Positions 13,794-21,882 of a stretch of 64,000 nucleotides of DNA are shown here, in pieces. The position numbers and the translations under genes were made by a program. Within the stretch, counting starts at the first letter, position 1; every line of letters starts with the position of its first letter. The DNA lies in the NCBI GenBank assembly GCA_963702935.1, contig OY969772.1, positions 4,216,001-4,280,000 of the forward strand, read 5' to 3'. This DNA is from DAOTWA01 sp963702935 (lineage in GTDB: Bacteria > Chloroflexota > Anaerolineae > Anaerolineales > Anaerolineaceae). The notes beneath the pieces are model-generated. The model did no database searches. It was not told where the DNA came from and was given only the letters and a program-made list of their open reading frames with translations.

Positions 13794-14357
13794 TTGATTG
13801 CCGCTGGGTTGAAAGAGGATGAAGCCGGATTGGTGGAGCGCGCCATTGCAGGCAATGGCGAAGCCTTCGGCCATCTTTATCAACGTTATTTAGACCCCAT
13901 TTACCGATATGTTTATTTACGCATAGGAGACGCCAGCGACGCCGAAGATATTACCGAGCAGGTGTTTCTGAAAGCCTGGGAGGCCCTGCCCGGTTACAGG
14001 CCCAACGGGAATCCGTTCGTCTGCTGGCTGTATCGCATCGCTCATAACGTGGTGGTCGATTTTCACCGGCGGCACAAGCATGAGACTCATTCCGAGCCTC
14101 TTGATCAGGAGGAGCAGATCGATCCCCAACCGTGCGTACTCCGGCAAGTCATCGCATCGGAGGAGGTGGCTCAACTGGCCAAGGCCATATCCAGGCTCCC
14201 GGAGGAGCAGCAGCAAGTGATCGTTCTACGCTTCGTTGAAGGTATGAATCATTCACACATTGCCCGTATAATGGAGAAGAGTGAAGGCGCGTGTCGCATG
14301 ATCCAGAACCGAGCCTTAGTAGCCTTATACAAGCTGCTTTGCAGGACGGAAGGATAA
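13794..14357 (+). CDS. ECF-type RNA polymerase sigma factor
   Basis: 187 residues. Sigma region 2 covers roughly 15-85 (HLYQRYLDPIYRYVYLRIGD, DITEQVFLKAWEAL, PFVCWLYRIAHNVVVDFHRR). Region 4 covers about 125-180 (LPEEQQQVIVLRFVEGMNHSHIA, a helix-turn-helix). Length and layout are those of RpoE-type ECF factors. It starts with TTG at 13794, six bases after AGGAG (13783-13787). Six bases after its stop begins a membrane protein with a cytoplasmic N-terminus, the usual place for an anti-sigma factor. It probably controls the export operon downstream. Confidence 0.93.
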   Translation: MIAAGLKEDEAGLVERAIAGNGEAFGHLYQRYLDPIYRYVYLRIGDASDAEDITEQVFLKAWEALPGYRPNGNPFVCWLYRIAHNVVVDFHRRHKHETHSEPLDQEEQIDPQPCVLRQVIASEEVAQLAKAISRLPEEQQQVIVLRFVEGMNHSHIARIMEKSEGACRMIQNRALVALYKLLCRTEG

Positions 14358-14363
14358 CTCCAC

Positions 14364-15503
14364 ATGCAGCCAGGGCCCGCTTCCCGGTTCGACCAGATCC
14401 TCGACAACTGCATCCAGGCGCTCTTGCAAAGGGACGCGAGCGTCAGGGATTGTATCTCCCAATACCCGCAACACCACGGCAGCCTGGAGCCGCTGCTCGA
14501 TCTGTCCACCCGCTTGCAGTCCATGCAAAGCATCACCGCTTCACCCGACTTCCACCAGGCAGCCGCGGCGCGCATGGCCCATCTGATTGCCTCCCGCCCC
14601 AGGAAAGCCCCTTCCCCCGTCAATATCCCCTGGCTGTTTACCCCTGAAGTTTCGACTCGGCCCGCCCGGCTGTCGCCCGTCATGCTGATGGGTATCATTG
14701 TCGTCTTCGTCCTGGCCGCCACGAGTGGAGTGGCGTACGCCGCGAACAATTCTTTGCCGGGCGACGGCTTTTATCCGCTCAAGAAATCGATCGAAAACGC
14801 CCAACTGACCTTCAATCAGAGCGAGAGCAGCGCCGCCGAGCTACACCTGGACTTTGCCGGCAAGCGCCTCTCGGAAGCCACCTTGCTCCTCCAGGAGAAG
14901 CGCACCCAGAATGCAGACCAGCCGATTAAGGATTACACAGATCAGATCGAAGCGGCGCTCTCTTATCTGGATGAGGGCGCGCTGTTGCCGGCTGAAGAAC
15001 ACGTAACCTTTGCCCGCAGGCTGGTAAAAGACCTGCCGGAGCTGCAGACCCACCTGCAAAGCCTGGCCGGCAATGCGCCGCCAACTGCCCAAACCCCCAT
15101 CGACGCCGCCCTTTCGATCAGCCAGCTTGCCTACCAAAGAGCGCTCGCCATCCTCGCCGGGCGCCGGGAATCTCCTACCCCCCAACCCTCTATGCAGCCC
15201 CGCCCCACCCTGGTTCCCGCTACGTCTACCCAGGCGCCCAGGCCCACAGCCACACCCGCGCCTCGCCTGAGCTCCCCTGAAGCGCCAGGTTTCTCCACGC
15301 CACCCCCCCTGGACCTGCCGGCGCATGGCTGGCCGCATCAGAGCCTGCCTACCCTGCTTGCCACGTTGATCCCTCCCGGCATCGAGCTCCCCACCGGGAT
15401 CCCTACCCAATGGTCTAACTTCCCTACCTGGCCCGCTGAATTGCCCACTCCCCCATCCTTTTGGCCGCCAGGGGCGCCTGATCCGGGTCCGTTCTTCCCA
15501 TAA
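14364..15503 (+). CDS. DUF5667-domain membrane protein, candidate anti-sigma factor
   Basis: 379 residues. A cytoplasmic region of about 100 residues precedes one membrane segment (LMGIIVVFVLAATSGVAYA, near 110-130). It is followed by the DUF5667 core SLPGDGFYPLKKSIENAQL with helical repeats, and then a long Pro/Thr/Ser-rich tail from about 265 onward. The topology puts the Pro-rich tail outside the membrane. Placement directly after an ECF sigma gene suggests it tethers or senses for that sigma factor. DUF5667 proteins are often next to ECF genes in Chloroflexota and Actinobacteria, but the mechanism is not established. Confidence 0.8.
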   Translation: MQPGPASRFDQILDNCIQALLQRDASVRDCISQYPQHHGSLEPLLDLSTRLQSMQSITASPDFHQAAAARMAHLIASRPRKAPSPVNIPWLFTPEVSTRPARLSPVMLMGIIVVFVLAATSGVAYAANNSLPGDGFYPLKKSIENAQLTFNQSESSAAELHLDFAGKRLSEATLLLQEKRTQNADQPIKDYTDQIEAALSYLDEGALLPAEEHVTFARRLVKDLPELQTHLQSLAGNAPPTAQTPIDAALSISQLAYQRALAILAGRRESPTPQPSMQPRPTLVPATSTQAPRPTATPAPRLSSPEAPGFSTPPPLDLPAHGWPHQSLPTLLATLIPPGIELPTGIPTQWSNFPTWPAELPTPPSFWPPGAPDPGPFFP

Positions 15504-15536
15504 AGGATCGCCAGCGTAAGCCTTAGAGGAGAATGC

Positions 15537-16664
15537 GTGAAAAAGAACCCCGCCATCCACCTGCCTTTTCTCGATGATCGCATAAGACCTGCGCAGCCTT
15601 TCGAGGAAAAATCCAATGGCCATTCCCTGAATGGGAACAGCGCTCTTATCGAGCTCCATCGGGTAACCAAGGTGTACAAGAATGCGGCCGGCGAATTCAC
15701 TGCGCTGAAAAGCGTTGACCTTAAAGTAGATCGAGGAGAATTCGTCGCTGTGGTGGGGAAATCCGGCAGTGGGAAGTCGACCCTGATCAACATGATCACC
15801 GGCATCGACCGCCCCACTTCAGGCGAAGTCTACATCGGGGATACCCCCGTCCACACTTTGAACGAAAACCGCATGGCGGCCTGGAGAGGCATCCAGTTGG
15901 GCATCGTCTTCCAGTTCTTTCAGTTGCTGCCCACCCTGACCGTCATCGAGAACGTCATGCTCCCCATGGATTTCTGCAATAAATACGACCGCTACGAGCG
16001 CGAAGTGTGGGCCATGCACCTCCTGGAGCAAGTGGGGATGGGCGAGCACGCCTTCAAGCTGCCTTCGGCTATCTCCGGGGGGCAGCAGCAGCGCGTGGCC
16101 ATCGCTCGCGCGCTGGCCAACGACCCGCCCATCCTGGTCGCCGACGAGCCAACCGGCAACCTGGATTCGATCACAGCCGAAGCAATCTTCTTGCTGTTCG
16201 AAGACCTCGTCGCACGCGGCAAGACCATCTTTATGGTCACTCACGACCAGGACCTGGCCAGGCGCATCACGCGCACGATCTCCCTGGCGGATGGCCAGAT
16301 CGTCTCCGATCAGCTTGCCGAAGCTTCGGATTACGTCAAGAAGAAACGCGCCAGGATGAAGCGTGAATCCATTTTCAAGCAGGAAGCCCAAGAGGTCGCC
16401 ATCTCTACGATCCTCTCAAAAGTGGACGAAATCCTGGAAGACCGCTCGACCGCCGTGCGGCGGCTCCGGGAAGAAGTGCTGAACATTCCCAGGGAGGGCC
16501 ACATGGCCGAGGTTGCCTATCAGGCGCTCCTGGAAGATTTCGATCGAAGAGCAGAAAATGCCAGGGCCGCTGGCCAACAAGAAGAAGCGCGCGCATTGTG
16601 GAAGCTCCTTTCAGACGCGACCGAGCCTTGGGCTTCCCCTGAAATAGACCGGGGCTTGCAGTGA
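15537..16664 (+). CDS. ABC transporter ATP-binding protein, MacB/LolD type
   Basis: 375 residues, starting at GTG 15537 behind AGAGGAGA. The nucleotide-binding domain shows Walker A GKSGSGKST near 74-82, Q-loop FQFFQLLPTLT, signature ISGGQQQRVAIARAL, Walker B ILVADEPTGNLDS and switch His in MVTHD. The NEFTALKSVDL-like start and the PTSGEVYIG stretch are typical of ATPases that pair with FtsX-type permeases. After about residue 265 comes a helical, charged extension of some 110 residues that is absent from standard LolD. The permease (17313) and adaptor (19753) lie in the same operon. Confidence 0.93.
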   Translation: MKKNPAIHLPFLDDRIRPAQPFEEKSNGHSLNGNSALIELHRVTKVYKNAAGEFTALKSVDLKVDRGEFVAVVGKSGSGKSTLINMITGIDRPTSGEVYIGDTPVHTLNENRMAAWRGIQLGIVFQFFQLLPTLTVIENVMLPMDFCNKYDRYEREVWAMHLLEQVGMGEHAFKLPSAISGGQQQRVAIARALANDPPILVADEPTGNLDSITAEAIFLLFEDLVARGKTIFMVTHDQDLARRITRTISLADGQIVSDQLAEASDYVKKKRARMKRESIFKQEAQEVAISTILSKVDEILEDRSTAVRRLREEVLNIPREGHMAEVAYQALLEDFDRRAENARAAGQQEEARALWKLLSDATEPWASPEIDRGLQ

Positions 16665-16740
16665 GCCAAAGCTGTTCTTCTCGCGCCAGCGGCCAATCTT
16701 GCCTTTCCGGATATCTCTGCGACAATGTGAGGACACCTGC

Positions 16741-17298
16741 ATGAAATTATTCTTCAAAGCTCTCCTCGGTTGTTTGCTCCTGATCGGGCTGGCCCAATTC
16801 TCGGCAGCGCCTTCGTTTGCCTCTGGTCCTACCACTTTGAATTTGCAAGCGACCCTGCCGCCCAGGCCCACGCTGCCGCCTGCCTCCCATCCGGCGCCGG
16901 CCAACACGGCCACTTCCAAGCCGATCATCTACTGGACCGCCACTTTTACCCCCGTCCCGCCCACCAACACCCCGGTTATCCCCACGGCCACGGATACGCC
17001 CGTTCCAACCGTGACGCCGACCATTACCCCTACCATGCCCCTGCCGACCGTCATTCACCCCACGGCAATTCCTACGCGCCCGCCTGCCCCTCAATCGAAT
17101 CCCGGGGGTGTCCTGGGCCTGATCGCGGGGATCTTCCTGATCGGCGTGGCCCTGATCCTGGCCTTCAGGATATTTTCGAGGAATGCCCCCGGCAGGCAAG
17201 GCAAACCGGCGTCCCCCGAAGGCAAGGAGTACTGGAAGCGCCTGCACGACGAGGCCAGCACGCATTACCGCGATTCCGATTCGCACCCACGCCAATAA
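16741..17298 (+). CDS. Secreted/membrane-anchored Pro-Thr-rich protein of the export operon
   Basis: 185 residues with no recognised domain. It has a signal peptide (MKLFFKALLGCLLLIGLAQF, cleavage after PSFA), then about 90 residues dominated by Pro and Thr (TFTPVPPTNTPVIPTATDTP). A membrane segment follows (GVLGLIAGIFLIGVALILAF), with a short charged cytoplasmic tail. The layout is like a surface stalk anchored at its C-terminus. The start is ATG 16741, which begins the signal peptide. It lies between the ATPase and permease genes, so a role with the exporter is likely but undefined. Confidence 0.8.
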   Translation: MKLFFKALLGCLLLIGLAQFSAAPSFASGPTTLNLQATLPPRPTLPPASHPAPANTATSKPIIYWTATFTPVPPTNTPVIPTATDTPVPTVTPTITPTMPLPTVIHPTAIPTRPPAPQSNPGGVLGLIAGIFLIGVALILAFRIFSRNAPGRQGKPASPEGKEYWKRLHDEASTHYRDSDSHPRQ

Positions 17299-17312
17299 AA
17301 GGGGACTGATCC

Positions 17313-19697
17313 ATGCTCTCTCCGCGCTGGTACAAAGTCCTACGCGATCTCTGGGGAAACAAGCGGCGCACCATTCTGGTCGTCCTCTCCATCGCCGTAG
17401 GCGTGGCCGCCATTGGGCTGGTGATGCAAACCCAGAGCATCATCCTCAACACCTTGCCGGCCAGCTATCTTCAGGCCAATCCTGCCAGCGCCACCCTCAC
17501 CTCGCAGCCCTTCGACGACAGCCTGGTCGAAGTCATCCGCGCCATGGACGGCGTTCAGGACGCCGAAGGCCGCAACAGCTTACAGATCAGGCTTCAGACC
17601 GGCCCCAACGAATGGCGGCAAGTGCAATTGACCGTGATTCCGGACTTCAACAATATCGGTATTAACAAGATTTGGCCCCAATCCGGCGTCTGGCCGCCGG
17701 GCGAGCGCGATCTCTTGATGGAACGGGCTTCGCTAAGCTTGATCGGGGCCAGGGTCGGCGATACCGTCCTGGTCGAGACTCCGGATGGCAAGCAACGCGA
17801 GATGAAGGTTGCCGGCCTCGTCCACGACCTGACCCAGCCCGCCGGCACGTTCGTCAATCAGGCCAGCGGGTATATCAATTTCGATACCCTGGCCTGGCTG
17901 GGCTACGCAAAATCGTATAACGAATTACTGCTCAAGGTAAGCGGCGACGACCTGACTCGCTCCCAGATCCAGGGGGTGGCCAATGCGGTCAGGGACAAAA
18001 TAGAAAAGAGCGGCCGGGTCGTCTATTCGACGGTGATCCCCGATCCGGGGAAACACTGGTTCGAGACCTACCTGGGCCCCATGTCCACCATCCTGGGGGC
18101 CTTGGGAATCCTGGCTCTATTCTTGAGCGGCTTCCTGGTAATCAACACGATCTCGGCCCTCATGGCTCAGCAGGTGCGCCAGATCGGTATCATGAAAGCC
18201 ATCGGAGCGCGCAGGAGCCAGATCATCGCCATGTACCTGTCCTCGGTAGTGGTGATCGGCTTGCTGGCCTTGCTGATCGCGGTGCCGTTGAGCTGGCTGG
18301 CGACCCGGGCGGCCATCGCTGTGTTGGCCAGCATCATCAACTTTGACGTGTCTGAGTTCGGATTGATGCCTCAGGCCGTCCTGCTCCAATTCGTGCTCAG
18401 CCTGACGGTGCCGCTCCTGGCGGCTCTTTACCCGATCTTGAGCATGACGAAGATCACGGTGCGCGAGGCCATCTCCAACTACGGCATCAGCGAAAATCGC
18501 TTTGGCAGCAGTCTAATCGACAAACAGCTCGGCAGAATCCACAGCCTGCCGCGTCCGATCATGCTTTCCCTGCGCAATACCTTCCGGCGCAAAGGCCGCT
18601 TGGTCCTGACCCTGATCACCCTGGTGCTGGCCAGCGCCATTTTCATGGCGGTCGCCAGCGTTTACGCTTCCCTCTCGAAGACCCTGGATCAGGCGCTGAA
18701 CTATTACGGCTTCGACGTGGCCGTCTTCTTCAATCACCCCTACCGGACGGATCAGATCGCGCAGGAAGTCGCCCGGGCCCCCGGCGTCGCGCTTGGGGAG
18801 ATCTGGGGAGAGACGGATTTGCGCCTGCTGCGCCCGGATGGCACGGAGAGCGATAATATCCTCTTCGTGGCGCCGCCCATCCAAACGCAGCTCATTCACC
18901 CCTCCGTCATTCAAGGCCGCTGGCTCCTTCCGGAAGACCAGGGCGCGGTGGTGCTCAACACCGATGTGATCAAAGATAACGCCTACATCCAGGTTGGAGA
19001 CGACATCGAGCTGAAGATCGAAGGCAAGAAAACCACCTGGAAAGTGGTCGGCATCGTGCAGTCCGTGCTGATTGGGCCCTGGGCGTATACCACCTATCCC
19101 TACTTCGCCCAGCGTCTGGATAAAGTTGGGTTAGCCAGCGCCGTATACATCGCCACCGACCAGCACGACCCGCAGTCCCAAAGGCAGGCCGCCATCGCCG
19201 TCAAACAGCAGTTCGACGGCGCCGGTTTGCGCGTCAGCTCCACCAGCCTGGTATCCGACCTGCGTTCCACCGTCATCCTTCAGTTCAACGTGCTCATCAT
19301 CTTCTTGCTGATCATGGCCGGCGTGCTGGCCACCGTAGGAGCCTTGGGGCTGACCGGCACGATGGGGATCAACGTCCTGGAGCGCACCCGAGAGATCGGA
19401 GTCATGCGCGCGATTGGGGCTTCCAACGGCGCAGTCTTGTCTATCGTCATTTTCGAGGGTATGGTCATCGGGGTCTTGAGCTGGCTCCTGGGCGTCATCT
19501 TCTCGATTCCGTTGAGCGTCCTGCTGAGCGACGCCGTTGGGGTGGGCTTTCTTCAGACGCCCCTCGATTACACCTTCTCGATTCCCGGCACCTTGCTGTG
19601 GTTTGCGCTCATTCTGGTCATCACGGCCATTGCCAGCTTCGTCCCCGCCCAAAATGCCATGCAATTAACCGTTCATGATGTTTTACTTTACGAGTAG
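17313..19697 (+). CDS. ABC transporter permease with two FtsX domains
   Basis: 794 residues. It has an N-terminal membrane helix (RRTILVVLSIAVGVAAIGLV), an extracytoplasmic MacB-like region, and a first FtsX block near 245-370 (LALFLSGFLVINTISALMAQQVRQIGIMKAIGARRSQI). A second helix and periplasmic region follow, and a second FtsX block near 655-790 (LERTREIGVMRAIGASNGAV). The repeated QIGIMKAIGA / EIGVMRAIGA motifs show internal duplication, as in DUF214-type permeases. It should assemble with the ATPase at 15537 and the HlyD-type protein at 19753 into a mechanotransmission or export complex. Confidence 0.93.
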   Translation: MLSPRWYKVLRDLWGNKRRTILVVLSIAVGVAAIGLVMQTQSIILNTLPASYLQANPASATLTSQPFDDSLVEVIRAMDGVQDAEGRNSLQIRLQTGPNEWRQVQLTVIPDFNNIGINKIWPQSGVWPPGERDLLMERASLSLIGARVGDTVLVETPDGKQREMKVAGLVHDLTQPAGTFVNQASGYINFDTLAWLGYAKSYNELLLKVSGDDLTRSQIQGVANAVRDKIEKSGRVVYSTVIPDPGKHWFETYLGPMSTILGALGILALFLSGFLVINTISALMAQQVRQIGIMKAIGARRSQIIAMYLSSVVVIGLLALLIAVPLSWLATRAAIAVLASIINFDVSEFGLMPQAVLLQFVLSLTVPLLAALYPILSMTKITVREAISNYGISENRFGSSLIDKQLGRIHSLPRPIMLSLRNTFRRKGRLVLTLITLVLASAIFMAVASVYASLSKTLDQALNYYGFDVAVFFNHPYRTDQIAQEVARAPGVALGEIWGETDLRLLRPDGTESDNILFVAPPIQTQLIHPSVIQGRWLLPEDQGAVVLNTDVIKDNAYIQVGDDIELKIEGKKTTWKVVGIVQSVLIGPWAYTTYPYFAQRLDKVGLASAVYIATDQHDPQSQRQAAIAVKQQFDGAGLRVSSTSLVSDLRSTVILQFNVLIIFLLIMAGVLATVGALGLTGTMGINVLERTREIGVMRAIGASNGAVLSIVIFEGMVIGVLSWLLGVIFSIPLSVLLSDAVGVGFLQTPLDYTFSIPGTLLWFALILVITAIASFVPAQNAMQLTVHDVLLYE

Positions 19698-19752
19698 GCT
19701 GCGTTTTATGCCGTCTGTTTACCAGGGCTGATAGCAAAACAAGGAGGGTAAA

Positions 19753-20982
19753 ATGAAAAGAGTCTATGCTGCCATCCTGATTGTAGCCATCTTTGCCGTG
19801 GGCCTTTTCCTGGCCCTGAGCTCAAGCGGAGTCTTGGGCGGTTCCGCAACGCCTGTCCCGGGAAGCTCGTCGACGGGGAGCTCCACGCAGGCGCTGGGAC
19901 CCGTCAAAATCGGCAACCAGGTCATCTCGGAGGGCAAGCTGGTGCCCATCCAATACGTAGACATCAGCTTCAACTCTGCCGGGGTCGTCGATGAAGTCGT
20001 GGTCGGCGAAGGCCAGGCGGTCAAAGCCGGCGACCTGATCGCCCGCCTCAAGGGCAGCGACAAGCTCCAGGCCTCCGTGACCGCCGCCGAGGTGGATCTG
20101 CTTTCGGCTCAACAGGACCTCGATACCATCAAGAATAACGCTTCCCTGGCCAGCGCCCAGGCTCAGCTTACCCTGGTCCAGGCGGAAAAGGACCTGGAAA
20201 ACGCCCAAAACCGCCGCACCAGCAAGGATTACCCGTCGGGCGACAAGGACGCCGTCGACAAAGCCCGCGCCGATTACAACCTGGCCGTGGACCAGGTCAA
20301 ACAAATCGAACAAATCTACAATGGTTTGTACAATTTGCCCGACAGCGACCCCAACAAGGCGTATGCTTTGAGCCAGCTTGCCCAGGCGCGCCAGAAGCGC
20401 GACACCGCGCTGGCCAACCTGAATTCCTTGACGAACAAGCCGGGGGCCAACGAGATTGCCCAGGCCGACGCCAACCTGGAAATCGCCAAGGCCAAATACG
20501 AGATCGCCCAGCGCGACTGGGCAAAATTGCAGAATGGGCCTGACCCGGATGAGGTAGACCTGGCCCAATCCCGTATCTCCAATACAGAAGCCCAGCTTGC
20601 GGCTGCCAAGGAGACCCTCTCTGACCTGGAAATTCATGCCCCCTTTGCGGGCACGGTAGTCACGATCGCTATGAAGCCCGGGGAATATATCGCCCCCGGC
20701 GCGCCGGTGGCCACGGTGGCCGATTTCTCCAAGTGGCAGGTAGAGACCACCAATCTGACCGAGCTGAACGTCGTCAACATCCAGACCGGGGATCCGGCGA
20801 CGATCACTTTTGATGCTCTCCCTAACCTGGAGTTCACCGGAAAGATCACTTCTATCCTCCAGGTTGGCCAGAATCAACAAGGTGACATTACCTATACGGT
20901 CGTCATCCAGCTCGACCAATACGACGCGCGCCTGCGCTGGAACATGACTTCCTCGGTAGCCATCGACCAATCCAAGACTTAA
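19753..20982 (+). CDS. HlyD/MacA-family efflux adaptor (membrane-fusion protein)
   Basis: 409 residues with an N-terminal membrane anchor (YAAILIVAIFAVGLFLALSS). The first biotinyl-lipoyl half follows (VDEVVVGEGQAVKAGDLIARL), then a long coiled-coil hairpin at about 95-280 with repeated AQ/LEN/AKYEIAQ heptads. The second lipoyl half (LEIHAPFAGTVVTIAMKPGEYIAPGAPV) and a beta-barrel end the protein. AAGGAGGG lies directly upstream. It is the last gene of the sigma/ABC cassette and is followed by a strong terminator at 21007. In an organism without a classical outer membrane, such adaptors may work without a TolC partner. Confidence 0.92.
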   Translation: MKRVYAAILIVAIFAVGLFLALSSSGVLGGSATPVPGSSSTGSSTQALGPVKIGNQVISEGKLVPIQYVDISFNSAGVVDEVVVGEGQAVKAGDLIARLKGSDKLQASVTAAEVDLLSAQQDLDTIKNNASLASAQAQLTLVQAEKDLENAQNRRTSKDYPSGDKDAVDKARADYNLAVDQVKQIEQIYNGLYNLPDSDPNKAYALSQLAQARQKRDTALANLNSLTNKPGANEIAQADANLEIAKAKYEIAQRDWAKLQNGPDPDEVDLAQSRISNTEAQLAAAKETLSDLEIHAPFAGTVVTIAMKPGEYIAPGAPVATVADFSKWQVETTNLTELNVVNIQTGDPATITFDALPNLEFTGKITSILQVGQNQQGDITYTVVIQLDQYDARLRWNMTSSVAIDQSKT

Positions 20983-21006
20983 GCCCCTTGCCGGGCTGGC
21001 CTGCCC

Positions 21007-21050
21007 AGGCGGCGGTAATCCCTTTGAGGGGTTGCCGCCGCCTGATTTTA
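21007..21050 (+). terminator. Rho-independent terminator after the ABC export operon
   Basis: A 16-bp stem pairs 21007-21022 (AGGCGGCGGTAATCCC) with 21028-21043 around a TTTGA loop, with two G-T wobbles. It is followed by GATTTTAAATT. It lies 25 bases after the HlyD-type gene stop. Confidence 0.85.
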
Positions 21051-21080
21051 AATTCGTTGTCATTTTTCTTCAAGAACCCC

Positions 21081-21109
21081 TTGACATGTGCCGTGAGAAT
21101 TATTACAAT
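21081..21109 (+). promoter_or_regulatory. Sigma-70 promoter of the alternative complex III operon
   Basis: A perfect -35 TTGACA (21081-21086), a 17-base spacer and -10 TACAAT (21104-21109). It is the best consensus promoter on this strand near the act genes, and would start a transcript near 21116 with a leader of roughly 185 bases. Confidence 0.8.
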
Positions 21110-21129
21110 AATTTAGGTATAATTAATCC

Positions 21130-21216
21130 AATTGGTCGGGTATAAGAACCCCGTTATCGACCAATTAAAGACCAGGGCGGATCTTCTTTTTATACTCCTA
21201 CCGGTGATCACCCTGG
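21130..21216 (+). other. Structured 5' leader of the act operon (two predicted hairpins)
   Basis: The 318-base gap between 20982 and 21301 holds a terminator, a promoter and this leader. Hairpin 1 pairs AATTGGTCG (21130-21138) with CGACCAATT (21158-21166), a perfect 9-bp stem. Hairpin 2 pairs CCAGGG..GATC (21172-21183) with GATCACCCTGG (21206-21216). Neither is followed by a U-run, so they are not simple terminators. No known riboswitch class was recognised. No ORF was supported between 21110 and 21300. Confidence 0.5.
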
Positions 21217-21300
21217 CAGAAGCAAAAAACCACAATTGAATAGCCGCATAAACCGTTTGCCAGAGGTGGGTCACTTGTAATTCTGACAAAATCACTGGGA

Positions 21301-21876
21301 ATGTCCTTTCTATTAACTAAACCAACATGGTTGGAGATTATGCGCAATAACACAAGGTCAATGCTTTTAAGGCGTTCGATCATTGGAGTGGTTTTTCTTA
21401 TTATCGCAGCCGGCGGCACATTCTTTTATACGCGCGTCAACGCGCAGCAACCCGCTCCACAACAACCCATTGCCTTCAACCACCAGGTGATGGTGCAATT
21501 GGGCATAGGTTGTCTATTCTGCCACAGCGATGCAACTCGCTCCCCTTCGGCGGGCATGCCCAGCGTCCAAAAGTGCATGGGCTGCCATCAGGTGGTCGAT
21601 CCCACGAACCCCGAGATCCAAAAAATTGCGGTTTACTGGCAAGATCAGCAGCCCATCCCCTGGGTGAGAATCAACCAGTTGCCGCGCTTCGTCTATTTCA
21701 GCCATGAAGTGCACGTCGTGGCCGGGGGGATCAATTGCGAAACCTGTCACGGCGACGTGGCCCACATGACCCAGACGCACGCGGTCGCCCAGATGAACAT
21801 GGGTTGGTGCCTTAGCTGCCACGAAAAACAGCCCAACGCCAATCAACTCACAGAATGCATCACTTGCCACCAATAG
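21301..21876 (+). CDS. actA: Alternative complex III pentaheme cytochrome c subunit ActA
   Basis: 191 residues with one N-terminal membrane segment (SIIGVVFLIIAAGGTFFY) and five CxxCH heme c sites: CLFCH, CMGCH, CETCH, CLSCH and CITCH. A pentaheme, membrane-anchored cytochrome as first gene of an act operon identifies ActA, which takes part in electron transfer from quinol through the extracytoplasmic part of the complex. The start is uncertain: ATG 21301 has a weak upstream site, and ATG 21340 (MRNNTRSM) follows GGAG at only three bases. Both keep the membrane anchor. Its stop codon is part of the ribosome site (TAGGAGGAG) of the next gene. Confidence 0.9.
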   Translation: MSFLLTKPTWLEIMRNNTRSMLLRRSIIGVVFLIIAAGGTFFYTRVNAQQPAPQQPIAFNHQVMVQLGIGCLFCHSDATRSPSAGMPSVQKCMGCHQVVDPTNPEIQKIAVYWQDQQPIPWVRINQLPRFVYFSHEVHVVAGGINCETCHGDVAHMTQTHAVAQMNMGWCLSCHEKQPNANQLTECITCHQ

Positions 21877-21882
21877 GAGGAG

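Noticed and set aside
16741..17298. Thr/Pro-rich tract as a tandem DNA repeat or CRISPR
   Set aside because: The repetition is at the level of Pro/Thr codons in one reading frame; there are no identical spaced repeats.
21130..21216. The act leader hairpins as a terminator or attenuator with leader peptide
   Set aside because: Neither hairpin is followed by a U-run, and no short ORF with a plausible ribosome site was found.
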